From contig JAHZGA010000010.1 in assembly GCA_019421005.1 (NCBI GenBank), positions 1 to 33,362 of the forward strand: a stretch of 33,362 nt of DNA, read 5' to 3'. The notes under the pieces were generated by a model, which was given only the letters and a program-made list of their open reading frames with translations, was not told the origin of the DNA and did not search any database. Both the position numbers and the translations under genes were made by a program. This DNA comes from a bacterium (GTDB lineage Bacteria; Bacillota_I; Bacilli_A; RF39; UBA660). This document shows, piece after piece, positions 23,685 through 32,527 of this stretch (positions are counted from its first letter, which is position 1; the number at the start of each line of letters is the position of its first letter).

Positions 23685-23713
23685 TTGATTTATTAATATA
23701 AATAAAATATAAT
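23685..23713 (+). promoter_or_regulatory. Promoter of the 362-residue lipoprotein gene
   Basis: TTGATT (23685-23690), 17-bp spacer, TATAAT (23708-23713). Confidence 0.7.
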
Positions 23714-23737
23714 GTTAATTAGAATAGGAGGAATAAC

Positions 23738-24826
23738 ATGAATGATAAGAAAAAATTAATTATAACTATCGTTCTAGCACTTGCAGTATTACTAATTCTT
23801 GTTAAAATAACAGGATGTGAAAAACCATCTTCAATTTCTAAAGATAACAATATAAAAATAACTAAAAATGAAGCCAGTTCTTTAGAATTAGAAGAATATA
23901 AAAGTGATGTTTTTAGCATGAAAAAACCTAAAGGATGGACTGTGGAAGCTGGTGGCAGTGGTATTTACTATGCAATAAAGGTAACTGACCCTAAAGATGA
24001 ACGTAATCAAATATTTTTAATGTTAAAAATGCAACCTCTATTAAAAAGTCAAAGCGCTAAAGATTCATGGAATGAATATTATAAGTTATCTAATTATCAA
24101 GAACAATACAAATTATTTTCAACAGCTGTTGTACTTGAAAACCCAACAACCTTGGGATTTTATCAAAAATTTAATGAAATAGGAGATTATATGAATTCAG
24201 TTGAACCTACTTTATCAACATTTAAATTTCCTAAATATAGTAATTTTAATCAACTTGAAGAATTTGAATCAAAAACATCTATGAAAAGCGTTTCATTAGA
24301 TAGTAAAGTTTTAAGAGCAACATATACAAACGAAAATAATAAAGAAGCAGAGGGAATGTTTACAGCATCTATCGTTAATTTTGGGGATCAAAACAATGGT
24401 AATGTAGATATGTCTTACTATATGGTTTATGATATTATGTCTATAACAAGTGTTAAAGATGAATTTATAAATTACAAAGAATTATTAATGAACTCAATTA
24501 ATTCAATTGAATTTAGTGATGCATATGTTAAAAAAACAATAGATGATGGTAATGCTCAAACAAAACAAGCTTTACAATTAAATGCAAGTATTCAAGCAGC
24601 GTTTGATTCATATATGAATGCTTGGGAAAATAGAAGCAAATCATATGATATTATGAGTCAAAAACAAAGTGATGCAACATTAGGTTATGAAAGAGTTTAT
24701 GACACTGATACAGGTGAAATTTATAAAGCATATAATGGATTTACAGATGATTATGATGGTGAACAATATAAACCTATAACCGATGATATGTATACTAATA
24801 GAGTATATGGTTATATTGAAAAATAA
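23738..24826 (+). CDS. Predicted lipoprotein of unknown function
   Basis: 362 residues. The basic start MNDKKK, a hydrophobic stretch (7-23) and KITGC (Cys27) form a lipoprotein signal. The segment SDVFSMKKPKGWTVEAGG (about 52-69) resembles the start of PsbP-like or related extracellular domains that read 'fs.kyPkgW', but I cannot name the family. The tail is Tyr/Asp-rich (TLGYERVYDTDTGEIYKAYNG). AGGAGG six bases before the ATG. Single-gene unit with its own promoter and terminator. Confidence 0.75.
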   Translation: MNDKKKLIITIVLALAVLLILVKITGCEKPSSISKDNNIKITKNEASSLELEEYKSDVFSMKKPKGWTVEAGGSGIYYAIKVTDPKDERNQIFLMLKMQPLLKSQSAKDSWNEYYKLSNYQEQYKLFSTAVVLENPTTLGFYQKFNEIGDYMNSVEPTLSTFKFPKYSNFNQLEEFESKTSMKSVSLDSKVLRATYTNENNKEAEGMFTASIVNFGDQNNGNVDMSYYMVYDIMSITSVKDEFINYKELLMNSINSIEFSDAYVKKTIDDGNAQTKQALQLNASIQAAFDSYMNAWENRSKSYDIMSQKQSDATLGYERVYDTDTGEIYKAYNGFTDDYDGEQYKPITDDMYTNRVYGYIEK

Positions 24827-24847
24827 AAGCTAAATAAAGCTTTTTTT
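24825..24847 (+). terminator. Terminator of the lipoprotein gene
   Basis: AAAGCT and AGCTTT pair around a short A-rich loop, followed by T. Confidence 0.65.
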
Positions 24848-24903
24848 AAATGTTCATATAGTCAAAATAAAAATAACTACATATTCTATAAGTGGTGAAG
24901 AAT

Positions 24904-25983
24904 ATGAAAAAATATAAAATATATGTATATGCAATAGCTAAAAATGAAGAAAAATTTGTTGATAGATGGGTCAAATCAATGAGTGAAGCTGATGATATTT
25001 TTGTTTTAGACACAGGCTCAACTGATAAAACTGTTGAAAAATTAAAAAAGCATAATGTTAATGTGTTTCAAAAACAAATTATTCCTTGGAGATTTGATGC
25101 TGCTAGAAATGAATCATTAAATATAATTCCTGATAAATATGATATTTATGTATGCACAGATTTAGATGAAGTTTTTATCCCAGGATGGAGAAAAAAAATA
25201 GAAGAAAATTGGAGTGAAGGACTTACTAGAATTAGATATAATTATAACTGGAAATTAGATAAAAATAATAATCCATTAATTAACTTTTATATTGATAAAA
25301 TTCATATTAAAGATGGATATACTTGGAAACATCCAGTTCATGAAGTTTTATCAACTGATAATGATGAAAAATATAAAACAATTGATGAAATTACATTAAA
25401 TCATTATCCTGATATTAAAAAATCTCGTTCAAATTATTTACCTTTATTAGAACTATCTGTAAAAGAAGATCCAACCGATGATAGAAATATGCATTACTTG
25501 GGTAGAGAATATATGTATTATGGAAAATGGAAAAAATGTATTAAAACATTAAAAAAACATCTTAATTTACCAAAAGCTCTTTGGCGCGATGAAAGATGTG
25601 CCTCAATGCGATTTATAGCTAGGTCATATAAAAATTTAAATAATATTAAAGAAGCTAAAAAATGGTTAAAAAAAGCTATTTTAGAAGCTCCATATTTAAG
25701 AGATCCATTAGTAGAACTAGGAATACTAGAATATGAAAACAATAACTATAAAAATGCTATATATTACTTAAATGAGGCTTTAAAAATAAAGGAACATCCT
25801 AAAACATATATAAATGAAATGTTTAGTTTTAATGAAACTCCATATGATATCTTATCAATATGTTATTTTAATGTAGGAAACTATAATAAATCATTAGAAA
25901 ATGTAAAAATAGCTAGGAAAATAAATAAAAATGATAAGCGATTAAGAAAAAATGAAAAAATAATTAAAAAATACATAAATTAA
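24904..25983 (+). CDS. Family 2 glycosyltransferase with TPR-like C-terminal half
   Basis: 359 residues from ATG 24904 (GGTGA upstream). The GT-A fold begins at once: YVYAIAKNEEKFVDRWVKSM, LDTGSTDKTVE (nucleotide-binding Asp) and CTDLDEVF, the DxD-type metal site. Residues 180-355 are helical repeats with TPR character (MHYLGREYMYYGKWKKCIKTL, YLNEALKIKEHP, CYFNVGNYNKSLENVKIA). This arrangement is found in glycosyltransferases that modify cell-surface or protein targets; donor and acceptor are not evident. One GGCGCGA word (25583) lies in a different codon frame from the others. Confidence 0.85.
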   Translation: MKKYKIYVYAIAKNEEKFVDRWVKSMSEADDIFVLDTGSTDKTVEKLKKHNVNVFQKQIIPWRFDAARNESLNIIPDKYDIYVCTDLDEVFIPGWRKKIEENWSEGLTRIRYNYNWKLDKNNNPLINFYIDKIHIKDGYTWKHPVHEVLSTDNDEKYKTIDEITLNHYPDIKKSRSNYLPLLELSVKEDPTDDRNMHYLGREYMYYGKWKKCIKTLKKHLNLPKALWRDERCASMRFIARSYKNLNNIKEAKKWLKKAILEAPYLRDPLVELGILEYENNNYKNAIYYLNEALKIKEHPKTYINEMFSFNETPYDILSICYFNVGNYNKSLENVKIARKINKNDKRLRKNEKIIKKYIN

Positions 25984-25993
25984 AATACTTCTA

Positions 25994-26023
25994 TTGCAGA
26001 TAAAACATTATTCGTGGTATAAT
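25994..26023 (+). promoter_or_regulatory. Promoter of the PH-like gene
   Basis: TTGCAG (25994-25999), 18-bp spacer, TATAAT (26018-26023) with the extension TGG. Confidence 0.65.
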
Positions 26024-26046
26024 GTACCAAAAGGAGCGTGAATAAA

Positions 26047-26469
26047 ATGCAACAAATTTATGAGAGAGCTAAAAGTTTCAAAAAAATGTATCCAGCTACC
26101 ATTGCCTGGCGCTTAAGAGCCCATGCTAAAGTAGTAGAAGCTCATTTAAATGATGATGAAATTGTTGACTATGTTTTTGTCGCTCAAAAAAATGATAAAA
26201 TTTATGATATTGTATCAACTTATATAATTGCTTTAACTAATCAAAGAATTTTGTTATGTCAAAAAAGATTACTATTTGGATATTTTACTATTTCTGTCCA
26301 AAGATATATGTTTAATGATTTGAAAGTAAAACGAGGAATTATTTGGGGAAAAATATATATTGATACATTAAAAGAATTTATAGCATTATCAAACATTAGT
26401 AAAAATGCTTTATTGGAAATAGAAAATCAGATTTCTGAACATGTTACTAAAGCTCAAAAACAAAAGTGA
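26047..26469 (+). CDS. Small PH-domain-like protein
   Basis: 140 residues from ATG 26047 with AAGGAG ten bases upstream; GTG 26038 is too close to it. After a basic helix (to about residue 40) come strands with IVDYVFVAQKN, YIIALTNQRILLCQKR and FGYFTISVQRYMFNDLKVKRGIIWGKIYIDT, the repeating pattern of bacterial PH domains of the YdjM/bPH type, ending in a helix. Role unknown. TGA stop, which shows the standard code. Own promoter and terminator. Confidence 0.6.
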   Translation: MQQIYERAKSFKKMYPATIAWRLRAHAKVVEAHLNDDEIVDYVFVAQKNDKIYDIVSTYIIALTNQRILLCQKRLLFGYFTISVQRYMFNDLKVKRGIIWGKIYIDTLKEFIALSNISKNALLEIENQISEHVTKAQKQK

Positions 26470-26495
26470 ATAGTTTTTTCTATTTACTTTTTTTT
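26462..26495 (+). terminator. Terminator of the PH-like gene
   Basis: AAAAGTGAATAG pairs with CTATTTACTTTT (one G-T pair), followed by T. It includes the stop codon. Confidence 0.85.
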
Positions 26496-26521
26496 CAAAA
26501 AAGCACTATATAGGAGGAAAA

Positions 26522-27757
26522 ATGAAAAAAATAATTACTTTATTTGCATTTGCTATTATAGTTTATCTGTTTTTAAGATTTTTCATGCACGATTTTATTT
26601 TAGGACATAATCTAAATTACAAAATTAAAACTAAAAATGATGTCTTTCAAATTAATGAAATTCTTAATTTAAAAAATAAACAAGGTATAGATAATTATTA
26701 TTTTAAAATCAAACATAAAAATGACCAATTTGAATTTAAAATAACTAATAAATTTAATAAAGAAATGCATATTATAAAAGATATAAAATATTATAAAGAT
26801 AAAAATTATACTTGTATTTTACCAGTATTTAAAAAAAATGATGAAATACTTGATATGATGTGTTATTATAAAAAATCAATGTATTACTATCATAACTTAC
26901 CTGAAAAAACAAATGAAATAATAAAATTTGCTGAAAAGACATATAACTATAAAAAATGGATAGATAATAAAAATGACATTAAAACATCAAAATCATTAAA
27001 AATATTTAAAAATAATATTATTGAAAACCATTATTTAATAGTTGATAATTATCAAGGAATTAGTATTATTAATGATAAAATAAATAATATTAAACTATTT
27101 AAAGATGATGTTTATGAAAGCAAAATCAAAACTTTAGTTAATGATAAATATATAATTGCTAATTATAATAAAAAATATGATTTCAATAGCTTTTATATAG
27201 TTGATATAACTAAAAATAAATATAAAGAAACTATCGTTAATCAAGATATAAATTTTAATTCTTATATTAATGGTGTAAAAGATGATATGATTTTTATAAC
27301 TGATAAAGATATGAAAATACAATATAAGTATGATATAAAAAATAACAACTTATCAATTGTTGGAGATAAAAAAACTGGAATAATTGCTTATGATAATGAA
27401 TTAGAGAAAAATATTTCAATGACTAAAGCAATTTCTAGCGAATATAAATTTAAAACATCAACCAAAAACAAAAATTATGATAGAATAGATAAAATAAATG
27501 GTAATTATTATTTCTATAAAAAAGAAAATAATTACTATAATGTATATAAAGCACCACTTGAAAATAAAAATAAAATGATTTATTTATTTAAAACAGATAA
27601 TATAGATGAAATATACTATAAGGAAGATTATATTTATTATAAATTAGAAAACAAAATTAAATATTACAATGAACAAAAAGGTTCTAAAACTTTATTAGAA
27701 AATAGTGAATTTGAATTTAACGATTCATTAAAATATTATATATATGTTGAGGGATAA
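26522..27757 (+). CDS. Membrane-anchored extracellular protein of unknown function
   Basis: 411 residues. One N-terminal membrane segment (3-22), then a Lys/Asn/Tyr-rich domain with many short strands of the form YYFYKKENNYYNVYKAPLEN, suggesting a beta-propeller such as those of DUF5050-type proteins. No catalytic motif is seen. AGGAGG upstream. The next gene starts 1 bp after its stop, so it is co-transcribed with the patatin and probably trpS. Its extreme Lys/Asn content reflects the AT-rich genome. Confidence 0.65.
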   Translation: MKKIITLFAFAIIVYLFLRFFMHDFILGHNLNYKIKTKNDVFQINEILNLKNKQGIDNYYFKIKHKNDQFEFKITNKFNKEMHIIKDIKYYKDKNYTCILPVFKKNDEILDMMCYYKKSMYYYHNLPEKTNEIIKFAEKTYNYKKWIDNKNDIKTSKSLKIFKNNIIENHYLIVDNYQGISIINDKINNIKLFKDDVYESKIKTLVNDKYIIANYNKKYDFNSFYIVDITKNKYKETIVNQDINFNSYINGVKDDMIFITDKDMKIQYKYDIKNNNLSIVGDKKTGIIAYDNELEKNISMTKAISSEYKFKTSTKNKNYDRIDKINGNYYFYKKENNYYNVYKAPLENKNKMIYLFKTDNIDEIYYKEDYIYYKLENKIKYYNEQKGSKTLLENSEFEFNDSLKYYIYVEG

Positions 27758-27758
27758 T

Positions 27759-29015
27759 ATGAAAGCAATAGTTTTATCTGGTGGTGGCTCCAAAGGAGCC
27801 TATCAAATGGGAGTATGGAAAGCATTAAAAAAATTAAACATTAAATATGATATTGTAACAGGAACATCGGTAGGCGCGATTAATGGAGCCTTAATGGTTC
27901 AAGGAGAATATCATAAGGCAATAAAACTTTGGAAAGAATTAAGCTTTGAACTTTTATTTGGAAAAAAAGATTTCCAAGATGTAAAGAATATAACTGATGT
28001 TTACAAAGTTTATGCTAAAAATATAGTTACTTCTGGTGGAATTAATCCAAAAGAATTAGAACAAATATTAAGACTTGTTATTAAAGAAAAAAAGGTAAGA
28101 AATTCAAAAATTAATTATGGAATGGTAACTGTCAAAGTACCTAAATTTAAAGCATTATATTTATCTAAAGATAAAATTCCTAATGGAAAATTGGTAGATT
28201 ATTTGATGGCTTCAGCAACTTGTTTTCCAGCCTTTCAAATGAAAAAAATAAACGGTGAATCATATATTGATGGTGGTTTTTATGATAATATGCCAATTAA
28301 TTTAGCAATTAAAATGGGTGCGGATGAAATAATTGCTGTTGACCTAGAAGCTATAGGTGTAAAAAAACTTCCTAAAAAGGATGTGAGAATAACTTATATA
28401 AGTCCAAATAATAAATTGAGTTCTTTCTTGGTTTTTGATAAAAACATTGCCAGAACTAATATAAAATATGGTTATAATGATACTTTAAAAGTTTTTGGAA
28501 AACTAGAAGGAAAACAATATAGTTTTAAAAAAGGAAACTTAAAAAATAATTATCAAAAATATAATTCTAATTTTATAAAAATAGCTAAAATAATTTATGA
28601 AATTGGTAGCAAAGAACCAAATGTAGTAGATAAAATAGTAACACATAATGTTGTAAAAAAAATAGCAACATCTAAAGATAGAGAAATATATAAAACATTT
28701 AATCAAAGTTTAGAATATTTGGGAAAAATATTCAAAATAGATGATAGTAATATCTATAGTTGCAAGAAATTTAATAATTTATTAACTAATGAAATTATAA
28801 ATATGGATAAAGTTGATATTAAAGTAATTGAAAAAAAGATTAAAAATAAAGAAATAAAAGATTTATTACATACTAAAATAGTTATTAAATATATATATGA
28901 TAAATTGTGTAATGAAAGATTAAATAAAAGAAACATTAGAAATATGTTAACCATTGCAACAATTTTACCAAAAGATTTTTTAGCAGCGTTATATTTATGT
29001 TCAATTAAATTTTAG
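27759..29015 (+). CDS. Patatin-like phospholipase
   Basis: 418 residues from ATG 27759 (GAGGG upstream). The oxyanion loop SGGGSKGAYQMG (residues 6-17), the nucleophile motif GTSVG (Ser in about 38-42) and the catalytic DGG in YIDGGFYDNMP form the Ser-Asp dyad of bacterial patatins (RssA/YlbK type). The C-terminal 180 residues are helical, Lys-rich and not part of the usual fold. It probably hydrolyses membrane lipids or acyl esters. No signal peptide, so cytoplasmic. GGCGCGA occurs in the nucleophile region (27873). Confidence 0.9.
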   Translation: MKAIVLSGGGSKGAYQMGVWKALKKLNIKYDIVTGTSVGAINGALMVQGEYHKAIKLWKELSFELLFGKKDFQDVKNITDVYKVYAKNIVTSGGINPKELEQILRLVIKEKKVRNSKINYGMVTVKVPKFKALYLSKDKIPNGKLVDYLMASATCFPAFQMKKINGESYIDGGFYDNMPINLAIKMGADEIIAVDLEAIGVKKLPKKDVRITYISPNNKLSSFLVFDKNIARTNIKYGYNDTLKVFGKLEGKQYSFKKGNLKNNYQKYNSNFIKIAKIIYEIGSKEPNVVDKIVTHNVVKKIATSKDREIYKTFNQSLEYLGKIFKIDDSNIYSCKKFNNLLTNEIINMDKVDIKVIEKKIKNKEIKDLLHTKIVIKYIYDKLCNERLNKRNIRNMLTIATILPKDFLAALYLCSIKF

Positions 29016-29028
29016 AAGAGGTGAGTTT

Positions 29029-30030
29029 ATGAAAAAAATAGTTTTAACTGGTCTAAGACCAACAGGAAATTTACATTTAGGGCATTACTTTGGAGCTGTA
29101 ACTAATTATTTGAAATTACAAGAAGATTATGATTTTTATTTAGAAATTGCTGATGTTCAAGGTTTAACTGATAATTTTGATAATCCAGAAAAAATTAGAA
29201 AAAATGTTATGGAAATTACTATGGATTTACTAGCATGTGGTGTAGATCCTAATAAGGTACATTTATTTTATCAATCTAGTATATCTGAAATAGCCGAACT
29301 AACAGTTTTTTATTCAAATTTAGTAACAATATCAAGATTATATCGTAACCCTACTGTAAAAACAGAAATAAAACAAAAGAAACAATTATTTGGAAATGAT
29401 GGAGAAAGTGTAACCTATGGATTTGTTGGATATCCAGTAAGCCAGGCAGCTGATATAACAGCATTCGGAGGTGAATTAATACCTTGTGGTGATGATCAAC
29501 TACCTTTAGTAGAACAATGTAGAGAAATAGTAAAAAAATTCAACAGTATTTATGGACAAACTCTAATTTTACCAGAAGTAATGTTATCAAATTATCCAAG
29601 ATTAAAAGGATTAGATGGTAATGATAAAATGGGTAAAAGTTTAGGAAATGCTATTTATCTAATTGATAGTGAGGAAGAAATTGCTAAAAAAGTTATGAAA
29701 GCTATAACAGATCCTAATAAAATAGCAGTAAATGATCCTGCCAACCCAGATATTTGTATGGTTTACTTTTATCATAAATTAGTAAGTCAAAATGAATTAG
29801 AAAATATTTGTACCGAATGTAAAAAAGGTTTAAGAGGATGTGTTGCTTGTAAAAAAGAATTAATAAAAAATTTAAATGATTTTTTAAAACCAATTAAAGA
29901 AAAAAGAAAAAAATATGAAGAAAATCCACAATTAGTAAAAGAAATATTGAATAAAGGAAATAAAGCTGCTAAATTAAAAGCAGAAGAAACAATGAAAAAA
30001 GTAAAACATAGTATGAAAATTGATTATTAA
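29029..30030 (+). CDS. trpS: Tryptophanyl-tRNA synthetase
   Basis: 333 residues. Class I signatures are present: TGLRPTGNLHLGHYFGA (HIGH) at the start and DKMGKSLGNAI (KMSKS). Length is normal for bacterial TrpRS. ATG with GAGGTGAG, 13 bp after the patatin gene, so co-transcribed with it. There is no room for, and no sign of, a T-box leader. Confidence 0.96.
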   Translation: MKKIVLTGLRPTGNLHLGHYFGAVTNYLKLQEDYDFYLEIADVQGLTDNFDNPEKIRKNVMEITMDLLACGVDPNKVHLFYQSSISEIAELTVFYSNLVTISRLYRNPTVKTEIKQKKQLFGNDGESVTYGFVGYPVSQAADITAFGGELIPCGDDQLPLVEQCREIVKKFNSIYGQTLILPEVMLSNYPRLKGLDGNDKMGKSLGNAIYLIDSEEEIAKKVMKAITDPNKIAVNDPANPDICMVYFYHKLVSQNELENICTECKKGLRGCVACKKELIKNLNDFLKPIKEKRKKYEENPQLVKEILNKGNKAAKLKAEETMKKVKHSMKIDY

Positions 30031-30057
30031 AAAACATTGAAACAAAGTTCCAATGTT
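30029..30057 (-). terminator. Terminator of the CotZ-like gene (minus strand)
   Basis: AACATTG (30033-30039) pairs with CAATGTT (30051-30057); on the minus strand six T follow. It may also help to end the trpS transcript from the other side. Confidence 0.65.
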
Positions 30058-30069
30058 AAGTAAATATAA

Positions 30070-30510
30070 TTAAATACATTCAACGTAAGTATCTTGCAAA
30101 CATCTTAAAGCGCAGACACATTTTAAATCCATTGTAAAGAAAGAATTGGTTGCTACATAAGGAATTGTTGTTGCTTCACTTTCATCTGGGTTATTAGCTA
30201 AAACTCTAAAAGTAGCACAACAATCATCTAATTTTTCAATTCTAAAAACATTTGAGCATGTTGCCCCAACAGCGCTACAATTTATATCCTCTTTAACGGT
30301 AGGCATACTCCAAGGAGTTCCATTCCCGCTGCAAGTATATAATACAACAGGTCTAGTATTGCAATTTAATGAAGTTGTTGAGCAACCTAAGAAACCACGA
30401 TCGCAAGTGTCTAAACAGCTATCTGAACAATTTGCATTTTGCTGTAAAACTGTAATAACAGTTAAAATTTCAGCAATGCAAGAACTACAGTTGTTTTCAT
30501 TGTTACACAT
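30070..30510 (-). CDS. CotZ/CotY-like cysteine-rich spore-coat-type protein
   Basis: 146 residues from ATG 30510, six bases behind AGAGGTG; a GTG at 30519 overlaps that site and is rejected. About 20 cysteines, with NNCSSCIAEIL near the start, then FRIEKLDDCCATFRVL and TMDLKCVCALRCLQDTYVEC at the end, match the CotY/CotZ family that cross-links into the outer spore coat or exosporium. It is a single gene facing left. In a spore former it would be under a mother-cell sigma factor; I cannot define such a promoter. In a non-sporulating relative it may have another surface role. Confidence 0.8.
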   Translation of the reverse strand: MCNNENNCSSCIAEILTVITVLQQNANCSDSCLDTCDRGFLGCSTTSLNCNTRPVVLYTCSGNGTPWSMPTVKEDINCSAVGATCSNVFRIEKLDDCCATFRVLANNPDESEATTIPYVATNSFFTMDLKCVCALRCLQDTYVECI

Positions 30511-30660
30511 ATAATCCACCTCTCCATATTATTTTCATTAATAAGATATTCTCAAAAAAAAATTTAGTGTGAATGATTTACCCATAAATCTGGGTTTGAT
30601 TCTAAATTTTAATAAATTATATGCAATTGAAAACAATTTTTGATAAATGATTTAAGTTAC

Positions 30661-30689
30661 TTGAAAAAAATATCAAATTTTTATATAAT
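30661..30689 (+). promoter_or_regulatory. Promoter of the 174-residue protein gene
   Basis: TTGAAA (30661-30666), 17-bp spacer, TATAAT (30684-30689). The start of transcription would lie at the Shine-Dalgarno sequence GGAGG (30696-30700). Confidence 0.75.
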
Positions 30690-30707
30690 ATATATGGAGG
30701 TAATGCT

Positions 30708-31232
30708 ATGAATAATAAAATAAGAGTAATTTATAATAATCAAAATTTAGATGTGAGTGTTATTCGTTTTTTTAAAAAAAATGATCAAGTTTATTTAGTT
30801 TATTCTTTAGGTGAAAAAGATGAAAATGACTATATAAAACTTTATGTTTCTAAAATATTTAACCAAGGTGGACAAATAATTGGAAATGGAATAGCTGATG
30901 AAAATGAATGGCGTAATATAAAAATTGAAATTCAAGATATTATAAGAGCTAATAGAGAACATTTACAACCAAATATTGTTGATTTAGATTCTGTTATTTT
31001 AAATAATTTACGTATTAATGAAAGAAGAGCATTCAAACTTTTAGAACAATCAATTAATTTACTAGAACGTAAAAACGTTTTAAAAAATACTGCTGATGGA
31101 TATGAACAACTTTATTTAAAAGAACAACAACATAATATGGTTTTAATTAATAAAATTAATGATTTAAAAGAAAACTTTAATGAATTAAGTAAAAAATTAG
31201 ATGAAATAATTGAATATAGTGAAATGGTTTAA
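30708..31232 (+). CDS. Hypothetical protein with C-terminal coiled coil
   Basis: 174 residues. The N-terminal 55 residues form strands (IRVIYNNQNLDVSVIRFFKKNDQVYLVYSLGEKD...YIKLYVSKIF) like small regulatory or DUF1292-type modules; residues 110-172 are a heptad-rich coiled coil. I know no function. GGAGG seven bases before the ATG, own promoter and terminator, so a well-supported gene. Confidence 0.72.
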   Translation: MNNKIRVIYNNQNLDVSVIRFFKKNDQVYLVYSLGEKDENDYIKLYVSKIFNQGGQIIGNGIADENEWRNIKIEIQDIIRANREHLQPNIVDLDSVILNNLRINERRAFKLLEQSINLLERKNVLKNTADGYEQLYLKEQQHNMVLINKINDLKENFNELSKKLDEIIEYSEMV

Positions 31233-31252
31233 GAATTATTAAACCTTTTTTT
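31226..31252 (+). terminator. Terminator of the 174-residue protein gene
   Basis: GGTTTAA (31226-31232) pairs perfectly with TTAAACC (31239-31245), followed by seven T. It contains the stop codon. Confidence 0.88.
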
Positions 31253-31302
31253 AATGTACTATTTATAGCAATATATTCATACAATTAGCTAGGGGTGAAT
31301 AT

Positions 31303-32214
31303 ATGAAAAATGTCTTTATGTATTATTATAACTTAACACCGATAAATATTCACCAAAAGGATAAAAATTTTTATTTTGAATCTGATGATAACAAATATAA
31401 ATTTGTTTTAGTTAATAAATTTATAGATGATATTAAAAATCTTTATATAATTAGTTCATATTTATTTCAAAATGGTTTTTATATTGACCAAATTATTCCT
31501 AATAAAGATAAACAGTTTATAACCAATATTAATGGAAAAAACTATATTTTACTTAAAATATATATTGATAGAAAAGATGAAATAACTATTAATGATATAA
31601 ATGTTTTTAATTATTTTTTTCTTGATGAAAAAGCTTTAAAAATAAAATATATTAATTGGTATGAATTGTGGATAAAAAAAATAGACTATTTTGAATATCA
31701 AATTAGTCAATTGGGTAAAAAATATCCTTTAATAAGAGAAAGTTTTAGTTATTATGTAGGATTAACAGAAAATGCAATTGCATTGGTTAGAAATGTTAAA
31801 AATCCAAGAATTGTAATCGCACATAATCGTATTAACATTGATAAAGAAGTTAATGAATTATATAATCCTTTAAATTTTGTTTATGATAGTAGAGTAAGAG
31901 ATATTTCTGAATATTATAAAAGTATGTTTTTTAATAAAAAAATAAGTAAAGAAGAATTATTAAATGAAATAGAAGAATATATAATAAAAAATAATTTGAA
32001 TAATGATGAAATTATAATGTTATTTTCAAGATTTCTTTATCCAAGTTATTATTTTGATATATATGAAGATATAATTCAAAATAATGTTGATGAAAAAAGT
32101 TTATTAAAAATAATAAACTTAATTACAGAATATGAAAATTTTATAAAAGAACTTTATTTATATTTAAGAAAAATTATTGTTTTTCCTGAAATTGAATGGT
32201 TAGAAACCATGTGA
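31303..32214 (+). CDS. YutH/CotS-like protein (spore-coat kinase fold)
   Basis: 303 residues. The start, with a strand-rich lobe (YKFVLVNKFIDD, GKNYILLKIYI), and the middle segment IVIAHNRINIDKE...YNPLNFVYDSRVRDISEYYKSMFF resemble YutH and CotS proteins, which have an aminoglycoside-phosphotransferase-like fold and attach to spore coats. The catalytic HxD and DxD motifs of real kinases are not clear here, so activity is doubtful. AGGGGTG upstream. Its last 15 bp overlap the convergent Nfu-like gene. Family match is moderate. Confidence 0.5.
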   Translation: MKNVFMYYYNLTPINIHQKDKNFYFESDDNKYKFVLVNKFIDDIKNLYIISSYLFQNGFYIDQIIPNKDKQFITNINGKNYILLKIYIDRKDEITINDINVFNYFFLDEKALKIKYINWYELWIKKIDYFEYQISQLGKKYPLIRESFSYYVGLTENAIALVRNVKNPRIVIAHNRINIDKEVNELYNPLNFVYDSRVRDISEYYKSMFFNKKISKEELLNEIEEYIIKNNLNNDEIIMLFSRFLYPSYYFDIYEDIIQNNVDEKSLLKIINLITEYENFIKELYLYLRKIIVFPEIEWLETM

Positions 32215-32430
32215 TAGATTAACAACCTCTTTTACTTCAGGAACAGCATCTTTAATTGCTGTTTCAACTACTTCTCTAAAAGTAAGATCAAACATATCAC
32301 AATCAACACATGATCCTCCTAATCTTAAATAGACAATATTATTTTCACACTTTACAAATTCAATATCACCACCGTCATTATTGAGGAATGGTCTTATTTG
32401 ATCAATTACTTCAATAACTTTTTCTTCCAT
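32200..32430 (-). CDS. NifU C-terminal-domain Fe-S scaffold protein (Nfu type)
   Basis: 76 residues. LNNDGGDIEFVKCENNIVYLRLGGSCVDCDM holds the Nfu signature with the CxxC (CVDC) that binds an Fe-S cluster between two subunits; the end VPEVKEVV is also typical. It is the single-domain form seen in Bacilli (YutI type). Minus strand, ATG at 32430 with GGTGGTG upstream. It overlaps the YutH-like gene tail to tail. Confidence 0.93.
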   Translation of the reverse strand: MEEKVIEVIDQIRPFLNNDGGDIEFVKCENNIVYLRLGGSCVDCDMFDLTFREVVETAIKDAVPEVKEVVNLSHGF

Positions 32431-32448
32431 AATATCACCACCAACTTT

Positions 32449-32477
32449 ATTATATCCCAGTTTATTAGTTAAGTAAA
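32449..32477 (-). promoter_or_regulatory. Promoter of the Nfu gene (minus strand)
   Basis: On the minus strand TTTACT (32477-32472), 17-bp spacer, TATAAT (32454-32449). Confidence 0.65.
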
Positions 32478-32480
32478 GTG

Positions 32481-32509
32481 TTTAAAAATTAATTTATTTG
32501 TGATATAAT
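32481..32509 (+). promoter_or_regulatory. Probable promoter of the S1-domain gene
   Basis: TATAAT (32504-32509) with a TGA extension and a weak -35 TTTAAA (32481-32486), 17-bp spacer. It is back to back with the Nfu promoter. Confidence 0.5.
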
Positions 32510-32527
32510 ACGTTTAGAGGTGTAAAT

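Noticed and set aside
28990..29030. T-box or tryptophan leader before trpS
   Set aside because: Only 13 bp separate it from the patatin gene; no room for such a leader.
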